Of a stretch of DNA of 64,000 bases, positions 37,618 to 48,140 are shown one piece after another. How positions within the stretch are numbered: the first letter of the stretch is position 1; the number at the start of each line of letters is the position of its first letter. The stretch is from Marchantia polymorpha subsp. ruderalis (lineage: Eukaryota; Streptophyta; Marchantiopsida; Marchantiales; Marchantiaceae), in assembly GCA_037833965.1 (NCBI GenBank), contig AP031352.1:8226501-8290500 (forward strand), in the 5' to 3' direction. The translations under genes were made by a program, and so were the position numbers. The notes beneath the pieces are model-generated. The model ran no database searches, was not told where the DNA came from, and saw nothing but the letters and a program-made list of their open reading frames with translations.

Positions 37618-39342
37618 ATGGCCGCGGCGAAGTACGCTGGCGGAGTTCAAATTGACATTTTGAGCGTGCGAGTGCGCGCGACGGCGGAGCGTGAAGCCGC
37701 GCGTGCGAGAGGAGGGCCGTTACACCTTCGAGCCGGCGCAGCCATCAAGTGAGTCGACATTCACGACAGAGTGCCGATCATGACATCCTGCGAGCGGAGA
37801 ACGGACATTCCATTCTTGAATTTGCGATTTCAATTCCTTGTGCGAGCTGCGCGCGTCCACCTTCTAGCTGAGAGACCTTCTAGACACCACCGCGCAGAGA
37901 CTTACCCGGTGGCAGAGAGAGAATTGAGTGCGCGACATTTGGAATTGAGAGAGATTAGAGTTTGCAGAGGAGTCAAAGCCGCGGGCAAGAGGCTTGGGCA
38001 TAGCGGAGAGAAGTTTGCGAAATCCGATTTCAAGAACGCGATGTCGAAGTCGATTAAGCTGCGGATGGTTCGACTCAAGCTTCCGCAGATTGGGTTGCGT
38101 GCTTTTCAGGACCGGCTGATTGCGAGGAAACTCGATTTCTTGCTGTGGGGATGGAATTACGTGTGCGGAGACATGGTGCGCGAATGGCTGAGTGAGAGAC
38201 AGCAACCTACGCGCGGATTCCGTCCGCACGTAGATCGTTGAAGTGTCCACGATTGGGAACAAGTATTGGGAAGGTGTGCAGGCGAGGACGGGTTCCTCCT
38301 ATTCGACAGTGAGAGCGTCAAGGTATCGAAGGCGGAAGAAGCCTCCTTTGTGGAATTGTTCAAGCGGGAGAAGTCCACCAAGAACGGGTACAAGACCCGG
38401 GACTACAGAGATCGTTTCCGCAGGACCGTAGCGATGGCACTGCTGCAACTCTTGCAGTCGCACCGCACCACTTACATCACTTCTTGGCAAGTGTCATTCG
38501 TGGAGCTCACATTGGCCGGAGCTCCAGTTCACTGGTCGCGTATCATGCATAGGGTAATGCGACAGCATGCGTTTGAGGAGCGAGGAGGAACGCTCAATCA
38601 CATCTCCCCCTTCTTGATAAACTTTTATCGGTCAATGGATTGCTTAACCGCGACCGAGCGTATTCAGTTTCCACCGCTGTCAGTGGACAATCCCGGGAGG
38701 TATGTGCGGGATAACGAAGTCGACACCGACGCGGAGGACTCTCCGACTTCCACTCCACCGGGTCAACAGGATGTGGGGAGGGTAGCAGCACGAGTGCCGC
38801 GGAAGCGGAGATGGAGAGAGGAACCGGAGAAAGAGCAACATCAAGAATCAGCTGCTCTCACCCGGAAGCGGCCACTGCACAAGATCTGCAGTCGGCCGAA
38901 GCAGAAGGCGCGTAGGCTTGTGCTACATGTCAGCAGCGTGGAAACGGCGCGGGCCGCCGGAGAGAAGGGGAGTCCATCCTTGGAGAAGGATGGGACTGCG
39001 GACGGCAGAGGGGTCAGCGGACCTCCCTACGCCCTCGGTGGAGGCGAGACGATCTTCGGGTCAGGAGCAACAGCGTGCGGCACGGATGAGTGTGCCGCCT
39101 ACGCATAGGCGTCTCCCTGCGGACGAGAGACTCCCTGTGGATAGGCGACTCCTCGCGGACGGAAACACGCCTACGCATAGGCAAGACTCACCCCCGGTGC
39201 AACGCAGGAAAGTAAAGGAGCCGGCGGAAGATCCGCCTTCGGCTCAAGGGCCTTCGGGGCAAGGCCCTTTGGCGGTGAGATCGCCGGGACATGCGCCTTC
39301 GTCGGTAGGGCCTTCGGGCCATCGAGTTACGAGCAGAGAGCC
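37618..39342 (+). pseudogene. E1 ORF, 5' segment
   Basis: The reading frame starts at an ATG in good context (AACCATGG) at 37618. It carries in-frame TGA stops at 37750 and 38239, and a +1 frame change between about 38,918 and 39,108, after which the second frame runs up to the L1 insertion. Recognisable blocks: AAAKYAGGVQIDIL and VRATAEREAARARG; WGWNYVCGDMVREWLSERQQ; the long open block from 38266 with DWEQVLGRCAGEDG upstream and FVELTLAGAPVHWSRIM inside; then an Arg/Lys/Pro/Glu-rich region. I know of no catalytic domain here. From memory it resembles a repeated hypothetical protein of Marchantia. It is a decayed copy, not a functional gene. Confidence 0.6.
39338..39342. other. Target duplication GAGCC, left of L1
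   Basis: GAGCC at 39338-39342 is repeated at 41584-41588, directly flanking L1. Confidence 0.85.
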
Positions 39343-41583
39343 TGTGAGCACAAAACTGTGCTCACATGTCTTTTTACCCTTATGAGAGTTAAAATTTTGG
39401 ATTTAAGCTCTTGCAAAATTATGCTTGGGGTTTTCTGAAAGTTTTGGCAAGATTAGGAGTTGGTGTGATGGTTAGGGGGCACAAGGTGCGGAAGGGGGCC
39501 TTCCGGGCAAGGTCTTCGGCGAAGTGCCTTCGGTGAAGTCCCTTCGGGGAAAGGCATTTGGCGAAACAGGAAACCCTCATAACGTTTTCAATGTGTGACG
39601 CCTTGACTCAGTTAGGGTCTTGTTGGAAAGAGCTCGCGACGCTCGTTCCAACGAGACCAAGAACTCTTGAAACGGATAAGGCATCACTGAGTTATGAATG
39701 TCGGAGGTTATTGATGGTAAGAGTTTAGGCGAGTGCGGCGACGGACGTCTTCGGCGACGGACGCCTTCGGCGGTAGCAGGCCTTCGGCGGAAGGGCCTTC
39801 GGGGCAAGGGCCTTCGGCGGTAGCAGGTCTTCGGGGCAAGGCCTCCATCGGAGGAGGAAAACCGTCATAACTTTCTCAATTCGTAACGCCTGGACTCAGT
39901 TAGGGTTTTGTTGGAAAGAACTCGCGACGCTCGTTTCAACAAGACCAAAAAATCTTGAAACAGATAAGGCGTCACTGAGTTATGAGCGTTGAAAGCGGCT
40001 GTCATGGTTAGGAGAGAGGCCTTCGGCGTTAACATATAGAGGGGACTTTGGCGTTAACATATAGAGAGGACTTCGGCGTTAACATATAGAGTCGGCCTGC
40101 GCATAGGCGAGTTGCGAGTGGAAGCCTGTGCATAGGCAAACGCCTTCGGAAGAAGAGTAAAACCGTCATAACTTTTTCAATTCTTAACGGTTTGACTTAG
40201 TTAGGGGCTCGTTGGAAAGAGTACAACACGCTTGTTCCAACGAGCCCAAGAACGTTTCAAACGAAGCAAGTATATGTGAGTTATGGGCGTCGGGGGTGAC
40301 TGTTATAGATAGGCAAAGGTGCGGAAGGGTGTTTTCGGCGGTGCGCGGAAGAAGATTTCGGACGGCGGATGTTGACGTGGTCATGAATAAAAGTTGTACA
40401 GGTGTGGCAGTGGCGACGGCGAGAAGTCAGGCGTGGGAAATAGGACGGCGGGGCATGAAGTCGCACATGGGAACCAGGCCGTTGCCCATCATCGCGGGAA
40501 CGGCATTTACGCGGCCTGTGGGTGACTCGGCCCTTGGACCTTGGAGAGGATTATTCGACTTGCGAGCTGGGATCGTGTGGTGTGCCATTGTGCGGAGACG
40601 CTGGTGGGATTGGTCGCAGGAATAGAGTGTGGATGTGAGTGATTTTCGCAGGGAAGTGAGAATTAGGAGGGGAGTGTGGAGAGTTCGAAGTAGGAGGAAG
40701 CAAACTCTCGTGGGTGGAGAGTCGTATCTGAGAGTGAAATTAAATTGGGATCTGAGATTGAAGTGTAAAATCTGAGTGGGATCTGAGATCGAAGTGGAGG
40801 TTCTGAGAGTGGGAGTTGAAATCTGAGATTGAAATGTGACAGTCTGGATCTGAATTTGGAACTGAAAAGTGAGAGTTAAATCTGAGAGAGAAATCTGGTG
40901 GGACCTGAAGGTGGAAATTGAGAAATCGACACTGAAATCTGAGTAGGAATTGGGAGTGGGACTGAAATCGAAGGTGGGAACTGAGGGTGTGAGACTGAAA
41001 TCTGATACTTGGAATTGTGGGTGGAATCTGATAGGAGGGTGAGATCCCTGAGGGCAAGGGTGTTTAAAGCGTGGAGTTGCTGAGAGTGTAGCTGGAGGGC
41101 TGAGTGGAAGAGTGTGTGTGACGGCCAAGAGGATCGCTGGGTTGAGACTGAGTTGATCACTAAGAGGAAGAATCGAGCAAGTGTTGAGAGTAGAATCGTG
41201 TTCCCTGGGTGTGAAGGTTGCTGTTAGGAAGGGTGTCACCTTGTGCTGCTGGTGTGTCACCTGACTGTGTCCGAGGCAGTGTGTCTAAGATGTGGCACTC
41301 ATTCTAGGATAAGCCATAGCGGCTGTAGTATTGAGAAAGTCACCCATAGTTGGGTTAGCTCTTTATGTGACGAAGAGCTTGTCTGCTGCTCTTGTGAAAA
41401 TAGCAGACATCAAGTTGTTAGTGACATTTCGGGACAATTTGTCTATGGCAAAACGAGTATTTATGATCTCATTGTCTTGAATACACTTTGACCACATGGT
41501 TTGAGATCAGAGAAGTTAGATTATGGGAGCTCGAACCCCCACCTGGACTACAAACGCTGAAAGGTGGGGAGTTTAGGCTCACA
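39343..41583 (+). mobile_element. L1: solo LTR-like element inserted in the E1 ORF
   Basis: 2,241 bp, starting TGTGAGCAC and ending GGCTCACA (terminal inverted TGTGAGC/GCTCACA), flanked by a perfect 5-bp duplication GAGCC. The first 26 bp form a palindrome around AAAACT. Homologous end to end to L2. Contains three 130-140-bp modules at about 39,565-39,707, 39,859-39,992 and 40,154-40,292, a purine-rich TCTGAGA repeat region and no real ORF. TG...CA ends, 5-bp duplication and lack of coding are what a solo LTR of a Ty3/Ty1-like element would show. The long open frame on its minus strand (40427-41260) is a by-product of the purine-rich repeat. Confidence 0.85.
40640..41045 (+). repeat. Degenerate purine-rich TCTGAGA repeat in L1
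   Basis: Many irregular repeats of TCTGAGAKTGRAA-like units, giving strong purine bias on the plus strand. L2 has the equivalent at about 44,150-44,410. Confidence 0.75.
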
Positions 41584-42709
41584 GAGCCGGCGGGAACCGC
41601 GCCCTCGGCGGGAAATCCGCCGGAAGGTGCGTCTTCGGTGGAAGGGCCTTCGGGCCAAGGGACATCGGGCGAGTCGCCTTCGGCGGTAGACGCCTTTGGC
41701 GCTGCGTCCTCGGCGGAAGCGCCGCCGGGAATTGCGCCTACGCATAGGCAGGACGCATCCCTGGTGTAGGACCTAATGGTAGAGCGGGACCGATCAAAGG
41801 AGCGGCACCTAACAGAGGAGCGGATCGACTGTCGGCAGGATGAAATTCGTGCGCGCGATGCACAATTGAACTCCGCGTAGGTACATTTCGCACGACCGCC
41901 TTCGGCGTTAGACGCCTGTGGCGAGGAGGTTACAGTGGAAGCCGGCCAGGCGGACGATGTGAATTCGGCACAACCGCATTCACCCACCGCCTTGGACATT
42001 CTAGCAGGGAGCAGCGAGGCTGCAGGGGCGTTAGTGGCGGCAGAGGACGCAGACATCTCGCAGCCCCGCACAGGACAGTCGCCGACGAATTCAATGGCGA
42101 CCGAAATCCTCAATTCGGAGGATGACGAAGAAGGAGGATCGACGGAATAAGTGTCGGGATCGGAATCCACTAAGGAGGAGGAGCAGGAAATGGTAGGCAC
42201 GCCGACGGCGGCGCTTTGTGAGCAGGTAGTACCTCTGTTGAGGTACCTGGATCGCAAAGTGGAGAAGTACGCGGACCCTCGCCAGCCTGGATCCTACGTC
42301 GAGCTAGTGAGGAGGCGAACCCGCACTAAAGTCCACACCAGCAAGTTGTTGGGCCGAGTGGTTCAGGAACTTAAGGATCTGCGGGAGAAGCATGATTGCC
42401 TGTGGGGTCAGTACAACCTCACTAAGAAGATGTACAAAGCTCTCGACAGGACAAAGGACGAGAGGCTGGAGGATTTTGCCAAGGAGAAGGCGAAGTTAGT
42501 AGAGGAGCTGGATTTTGAGCAGGCTCAAAATCGAATGTTGTCAGGGGAGCTCGTGCGACAGACACGGTTGTTAGAGCAATGTCAGCTCGCACGGCAGGCG
42601 GATGAGGAATTAATCCGCAGACTGCAATCCGAGTGTGGGGAATTGAGAGCGCAGCGTGCGGAGGCCGAATTGCAGTTGGTTGTAGTTGAAGACGATCACC
42701 GACGGGAGG
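41584..42709 (+). pseudogene. E1 ORF, middle segment
   Basis: Continues the frame interrupted at 39342: the codon phase at GAGCC is the same on both sides of L1. In-frame stops TAG 41767, TAG 41878 and TAA 42148. The segment encodes a low-complexity Ser/Pro/Gly/Glu stretch built from the mini-palindromes (PSGQGTSGESPS). From 42151 comes a coiled coil with LLRYLDRKVEKYADPRQPGS and VELVRRRTRTKVHTSKLLGR, then long Glu/Arg/Leu heptads up to the L2 insertion. The final 188 codons before L2 are open. Confidence 0.6.
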
Positions 42710-43104
42710 TGTGAGCACAAAATTGTGCTCACATGTCTTTTTAACCTTGTGAGAGTTAAAGTTTTAGATTTAAGCTCTTGCAAAATTATGCTCGGAGTTT
42801 TCTGGAAGTTTTGGTAAGATTAGGAGTTGGTGTAATAGCTAGTAGGCAAAGGTCCGGAACGGGGCTTTCAGGGCAGGGTCTCCGGCGAAGAGCCTTCGGT
42901 GAAGTTCCTTCGGGGAAAGGCCTTCGGCGAAACAGTGAAACCCTCATAACGTTTTCAATGTGTGACTCCTTGACTCAGTTAGTGTCTCCTTGGAAAGAGC
43001 TCGCAACGCTCGTTCCAACGAGACCAAGAACTCTTCAAACGGATGAGGAATCACTGAGTTGTGAGTGTCGGAAGTTACTGATGGGAAGGGTTGAGGCAAG
43101 TCCG

Positions 43105-43216
43105 GCTGCGAACGTCTTCGGCTCCGGACGTCTCCGGCTGCGAACGTCTCCGGCTGCGAACGTCTTCGGCTCCGGACGTCTCCGGCTGCGAACATCTCCG
43201 GCTGCGGACGACTTCG
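43105..43216 (+). repeat. 16-bp minisatellite, about seven units, in L2
   Basis: Units alternate between GCTGCGAACGTCTTCG and GCTCCGGACGTCTCCG types. L1 lacks a comparable array at the equivalent site, so it arose after the two copies diverged. Confidence 0.85.
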
Positions 43217-43465
43217 CGACAACTGCGAGCAGGCCTTCGGCGAACTCGGGGTCGGCGAACTCTGAGCCGGTGAACATCGTGCAAGGGCCATCGGCAAAAC
43301 AGTAAACTCGGCATATCTTTTTCATTTGTTAACGGTTTGATTTGATTAGGGTCCTGTTGGAAAGAGCTCGCGACGCTCGTTTCAACGAAACCAAGAACTC
43401 TTAAAACGGATAAGGCGTCACTGAGTTATGAGCGTCGGAAGCGGCGGATAGGGTAGAACAACATC

Positions 43466-43585
43466 GAACCGGAAGACATCCGACCGGAAGACATCGAACT
43501 GGAAGACATCGCGGTCGGCGAACTCGCGACCGGAACACTTGCAGTCGGCGCACTCGCGGCCGGAGAACTCGCCGTCCGCGAACTT
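43466..43585 (+). repeat. 15-bp degenerate minisatellite in L2
   Basis: About eight units moving from GAACCGGAAGACATC to GCGGTCGGCGAACTC types. It also lies between two modules and is absent at the matching place in L1. Confidence 0.7.
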
Positions 43586-44690
43586 CGTGCCGGCGCCTTC
43601 GGCGATAACAGGTAACATGCCTTCGGCGGTGTGCCTTTGGCGAAGGGTAAAACCAGCATAACTTTCGCAATTCGTAACGGTTTGACTCAGTTAGGGTCTC
43701 GTTGGAAAGAGCTCGACCTGGTCGTTTCAACGAGCCCACAAACTTGTGAAACGGAGCTAGGATCTGTGAGTTATGGGTGTCGGGAGTGACTGTTATGGAT
43801 AAGCAAAGGTGTGGTCGTGCGTCTTCTGCGGGTGGATGCCTTCGGCGGTGCGCGAAAGAAGATCCCCTCCGGCGGATATCGGGTGGTCAGGATGTAGAAT
43901 GTACAGGTGTGGCGGCGGCGGCGGCGTGTAGTCGCGCAGGGGGAGCAGGCAGCTATCCATCATTGCGAGTGGGGCATGCAGGCGGGCTGTGGGTGTCTCG
44001 GCCTTGGACTTCGAAGTGGAGAGTTCGGCGCGGGAGCTGAGACCTGGTGGTGTGTTCGGCCTAGTGTGCGAGAGCTTGTAGTGTACCAGTGTGCGAGAGC
44101 TGGTGGTGTGCGTGTGTGGAGACGGAAGTGGTGTGCTCGGCCTGGGAGCTGAGATCAGAGTGGAAGACCTGAGAGTGGGATCTGAGATTGAAGTGTAATC
44201 TGTGAGTGGGAGCTGAGATCTGAGTGGAAGACCTGAGAGTGGGAGATGTGAGTGAAGTGAAATCTGAGACTGAAATCTGACAGTCGGGATCTGAATTTGA
44301 ACTTGAAAAGTGAGAGTTGAATCCAAGAGAGAAATCTGGTGGGGTCTGAAGGTGGGAGCTGAGAAGTCGACATTGAACTCTGAGTAGGAATTGGGAGTGG
44401 GACTGGTATCTAGGAAAGCCCACAGCGGCTGTAGTATTGAGGAAGTCACCCAGAGTTGGGTTAGATCTTTATGTAACAAAGAGCTTGTCTGATGCTCTTG
44501 CGAAAATAGTAGACAGCAAGGTTATTATTTTCAGTTCTGGATAATTTGTCTGTGAAGGAGCAAGTGTTTATGATCTCATTGTCCTGAATACACTTTGAGT
44601 ACATGGCTTGAGTTCAGCGAAGTTAGATTATGGGAGCTCGAACCCCCACCTGGACTACAACCGCTGAAGGGTGGGAAGGTTTGGCTCACA

Positions 44691-45063
44691 GGAGGCAGAT
44701 CGCACGAAGGAAGAGATGGCGAGGCGAGTCACCCACTGTCTTAGGGGCTACGCCCACTGGGAAGTGGCGGCGCAGGAGAAACTCACACTGCGCGAGTTAG
44801 AGCTTCGTGCAGCGGGGTTGTTGTCAGGTGACAGTCGGAGCCGGCGGCGAGTGGCGAAGAACCTGGACTCTTTTCTGTCGAAGTCGCGGGACACCATGGC
44901 CAACCTCGAGACGGAGGTTTCCGCGGTGTTGCGGCGATTGGGACTGCGCAGTCGAGCGGAGGACTGGCAGGGTAGAGAGTTAGTGCGCGGCAGTCCGTCG
45001 CGCAGAAGGCGAAGCACAGGTTCTGCGGAGTGTAGTGTAGCGTGGTTCCGTGCAGGCGCGTAG
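44691..45063 (+). pseudogene. E1 ORF, 3' segment
   Basis: Continues the middle segment in phase once L2 and one GGAGG are removed (the codons at the junction read R-E then A-D). Open to the TAG at 45061. Encodes a basic helical C-terminus with READRTKEEMARR, LRELELRAAGLL, LGLRSRAEDWQGRE and the end AECSVAWFRAGA. E2 keeps a roughly 80% identical version on the other strand (59729-60028), which supports this as a genuine former protein C-terminus. Confidence 0.65.
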
Positions 45064-46079
45064 CATAGTGCAGAGTAGTGTTAGTTAGGACTTAGAAGGT
45101 ATAAAGTAGTTCAAGGCGTGTTGCCTTGGGATTCTTCCAGTTCGGAAGTGCAGATCAGGAACTCATTTTCTCTGCGTGTTTGTGTCCTTAGTTCTGTCAC
45201 CACGCAAGAGGAGCTGCACCTTGACGGTCCGCATTGTGTAGCTGAAGGCCTTCGGCCGAATGTTCAGAGCTAGTACATTGGTTAGAGACTTGAGTAGTTC
45301 AGATCTATACCTGCGGGTGATTGCCGATGCTCTGAGCTAGTTACGAATTAGATACTTGAATAGTTTCCCCCTTGCACTTTCGAGTTACTGTTCCTGATTG
45401 TACTCCTTCGGGATTTTTTCCCTGAATGCCAAAGTGAAGTTTTGCTACTTCGTGCAAGCCTTGGTTGTAAGTTCTGGTTACGCTACAGCAGGTGCCTTCA
45501 GGGTAACCCATGTAGTATTTCTGGGAATGACAAGTGCCTAAGAATTCAAACTCTTCAATAGACTGTTATTGTGTGTTACTGGAACATTTCTCAGTTGAGT
45601 CCCTCCGTGTAGACCTGTGTTCTCTGCGCGTTTTGTGAGTTGAGCGTGTTGTTCACCGCGTGTGAGTGACTTCGATCCGAAGTAGGAAGTCCAAGCCGGG
45701 TTCCCTACGCTAGCAGAAGGCTAGTGGAAGGGTTGTAAAAGCCGGAGTTGGAAGTCACTACCCGCAGATTCGCCGAGTGTACTTGCGAGAGACTTTCTCC
45801 CTGAAATCTTAAGTAGAGGTCCTAACCGATCTCTGGATTGTGTTTCTGTAGTTTCAGGTGTGTGTGTGTGTGTTGAGTGAACTACGCTGCACTGTGCGAC
45901 CTCCGAGTGAGCTCAGAGTGAACACTTGCAGTATTTCTGGGAGTGACAATCGCCTGAGAATTCAAACTCTTCAATAGTCTGTTAAATGTGACACTTTGTA
46001 CCCTGTGTGTTCCTCTGTCTCTGTGGGTTCGACCTTTCTACCATTATATTGCAGTTTTAGCCTTTAGTGGGTTATTACA
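45064..46079 (+). other. E1 3' trailer
   Basis: Non-coding about 1 kb with two copies of a segment of about 55 bp (TATTTCTGGGARTGACAA and CAAACTCTTCAATAG) near 45,512 and 45,932, a (GT)n run at about 45,860-45,876 and the terminal AGTGGGTTATTACA. The whole layout is mirrored in E2 at 58723-59728. Confidence 0.7.
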
Positions 46080-47398
46080 AGGAACGTTCGGTTTATTGAT
46101 TCTTTAAATCCTTGTATGAACTTAAGCAAAGTACTCAGTATGAAATGAATGTTTTGATGAGTTCATGCATACGCATGGCTTCATACAAAATGCATATAAC
46201 CCTTGTGTGTACATGAAGTGTGTTAGCAACACAAGTTTTTTGCTTCATATTACTCATTCCGTATGTAGATGACATGCTTATTGCCGTTAAGTATATATAT
46301 GAAGTTATTAAACTCAAAGTCTAGTTGAGTTGAGAGTTTAATATTAAAGATATAGGTCATACAAAGCGTATTCTAGGCATAGACTTTCACAGAAACAAGG
46401 TATCAAGCAAACTTTGGTTGACACAGACGTGACATGTTGAGAATGTACTTGCTAGGTATAACATGTCAAATGCTAAAGTTGTAAGGAAATGCACACTTTA
46501 AGCTTTTGGCAACTTTATGTCCAATTGATGCAACTGCAAAAGTATTGATTGTCTTTTATTTCTTATCAAAGTGTAGTTGACAACATTATGTATCTACTGG
46601 TATGCATTAGAGCTAGTATAGCATATGCAGTTGGCAATGTGAGTGGGTACATGTCAAATCCTGAAAGAGAGCATTGAAAAGCTGTAAAGTGGAATGATGT
46701 ATATCAAGGGTTCACTTGATATTAGATTATTGTTTGATGCACGATCAAACAATGCAAGTTCGCTCTTGAAGTATGTTGATGTTGATTATGGTTGAGATTT
46801 GGATAAGCGGATATCAACAACTTGATATGTTTTCACTCTTGTTGGTGTATGCATATGTTGGAGATTTACACTTCAAAAATGCATTTCTCAATTGTCCACG
46901 GAAGTTGAATACGTTGCGGCAGCAGAAGCAGCAAAAGAATCTATTTGGTAGAATAAATTTGCCACTGAGATGGGCTGGTAGAGAGTGATGTAAATCTTTA
47001 CTTTGACAGCCAGAGTGCACTTCATCTAGCGGCAAACAATGTGATGGGTGGAGGATAAAACACATGAATATTTGATATCATTATATTAGACAAACGGTGA
47101 TTGATAGTGCGCTTAAGCTCATCAAAATTGATGCTATGTTCAACCTTACTGATGCATTGACCAAAGTGATTTCAATGAAAAGTTTTTCCAAGTATTGTGC
47201 AAAGTTGTAAATTTTGCATAGGGATGATTGGTTTAGTAATTTTTGTATATGTATTCTCCATCTGATTTTTTGCTGGCTATGGCTTAGTTCTAGTTAATTC
47301 TCGGCTATAGAGAAAAAGCGTGATTTAACTTTGTTTTCTAAAATTTTCCATAGAGATACATGTGGATTGCATTAGTTATCTCACCAAGACTTGAATCA
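46080..47398 (+). pseudogene. Decayed Ty1/copia reverse transcriptase-RNase H
   Basis: Across several frames the translation shows the copia order of motifs: SLYELKQS just after the E1 edge, the RT catalytic box YVDDMLIAVK (about 46,266), LGIDFHRNK (about 46,375), and then RNase H pieces YVDVDYG, DLDKRIST, VEYVAAAEAAKESIW, RIKHMN and LTDALTKVIS near 47,150. Stops and frameshifts are frequent, so it is dead. The start falls exactly at the E1 right end, with no matching upstream RT on E1's left side. Confidence 0.85.
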
Positions 47399-47408
47399 AG
47401 GGGGAGTT
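47399..47408 (+). other. Polypurine tract of the copia element
   Basis: AAGGGGGAG directly precedes the right LTR (TGTTAGG at 47409), the usual plus-strand priming site. Confidence 0.7.
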
Positions 47409-48140
47409 TGTTAGGTTAAGTCTATCTTGGATTATTTTTTTGACAACAAATATGGTAAGGAAAGTTAACTATGGTTAAATTAACTACTATGTGCACCTTA
47501 TTTCAACCTTTATAGAAGAGAGAAGGAGCCATTTAGTACGTAGAGTTCTAAGTTGCATTTTGAGAATGAGCAAGAAGGAGTAGAGCTTGGCGATGGAGGT
47601 CGTGTATACATTTGTGCTCCAATGAAAATTCTACTCTTGCCCGTGGACATAGCATGTGGAAGATGAACCACGATATCTTGATGTTGTGACTAGTGTGTGT
47701 TGATTGATCTTGATTGTTGAGCCTTACAAGTTTCTTTGGCGATAATCATGGTTAGAAAAGTTAACTATGGTTTGGTTAACTAAGATGTGCACCTTATCTT
47801 TTTTCCGTATAAAAGAGAGAAGGAGCCATTCTCTACGTAGAGTTCAGAGTAGCATTTTGAGAAGGAGTAGGAAGGAGAAGATCTTGGCTATGAAAGCCGT
47901 GTATACACCCTTGTTTGTGGTTTTCGCTTGTGTTTTTTTGGCCTTTTGACCCTTTGGATTCCCCGGGCTTGGTCTAATACCATTTACCATTTACCGTTTA
48001 TAACCATAAACCATATACCATTTGTGCTTTAGTGAACATTTCACCTTAACCTGTGGACATAGTTTGTGGAAGATGAACCACGTTATCTTGATGTTGTGAC
48101 TATCGTTCGTGTTGATCAATATTGATTGTTGGGCCTTATA
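47409..48140 (+). mobile_element. Ty1/copia-type 3' LTR
   Basis: Begins TGTTAGGTTAAG after the polypurine tract and ends near CCTTATA at 48140. Contains two of the 290-300-bp units seen in the left LTR (anchors near 47,484 and 47,778), plus a short simple repeat of TACCATT-like heptamers at about 47,978-48,022 not found in the left LTR. Confidence 0.7.

Larger units (their letters stand above)
42710..44690 (+). mobile_element. L2: solo LTR-like element inserted in the E1 ORF
   Basis: 1,981 bp, starting TGTGAGCAC and ending GGCTCACA like L1, and flanked by its own perfect 5-bp duplication GGAGG (42705-42709 and 44691-44695). Three modules at about 42,941-43,072, 43,300-43,438 and 43,655-43,783. 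It differs from L1 by minisatellites and indels. Because L1 and L2 each have a private duplication they are separate insertions, not the two LTRs of one element. Confidence 0.85.
36585..46079 (+). mobile_element. E1: large GC-rich element of uncertain class, hit by two later insertions
   Basis: Left end TGTGGTAACCCACT and right end AGTGGGTTATTACA form a 14-bp imperfect inverted repeat with TG...CA ends. The boundaries follow from comparison with E2 (58723-61191, opposite strand), which shares both ends. Without L1, L2 and one copy of each target duplication E1 is about 5.26 kb: about 1.0 kb leader, about 3.2 kb ORF, about 1.0 kb trailer. No reverse transcriptase, integrase or DDE transposase was recognised. 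The trailer holds a direct repeat of about 55 bp (TATTTCTGGGARTGACAA...) near 45,512 and 45,932, also present in E2. The flanks (ATCTT and AGGAA) do not match, so no target duplication survives. It may be a solo LTR of a giant-LTR family, a non-autonomous retroelement, or a TIR element. Confidence 0.7.

Noticed and set aside
40427..41260. 277-codon ORF on the minus strand
   Set aside because: Ser/Thr/Pro/Phe-rich low-complexity translation of the purine-rich TCTGAGA repeat inside L1; no domain.
39343..44690. L1 and L2 as the two LTRs of a single retrotransposon with a 1.1-kb interior
   Set aside because: Each is flanked by its own perfect 5-bp duplication (GAGCC and GGAGG), and the interior continues the E1 reading frame, so they are separate insertions.
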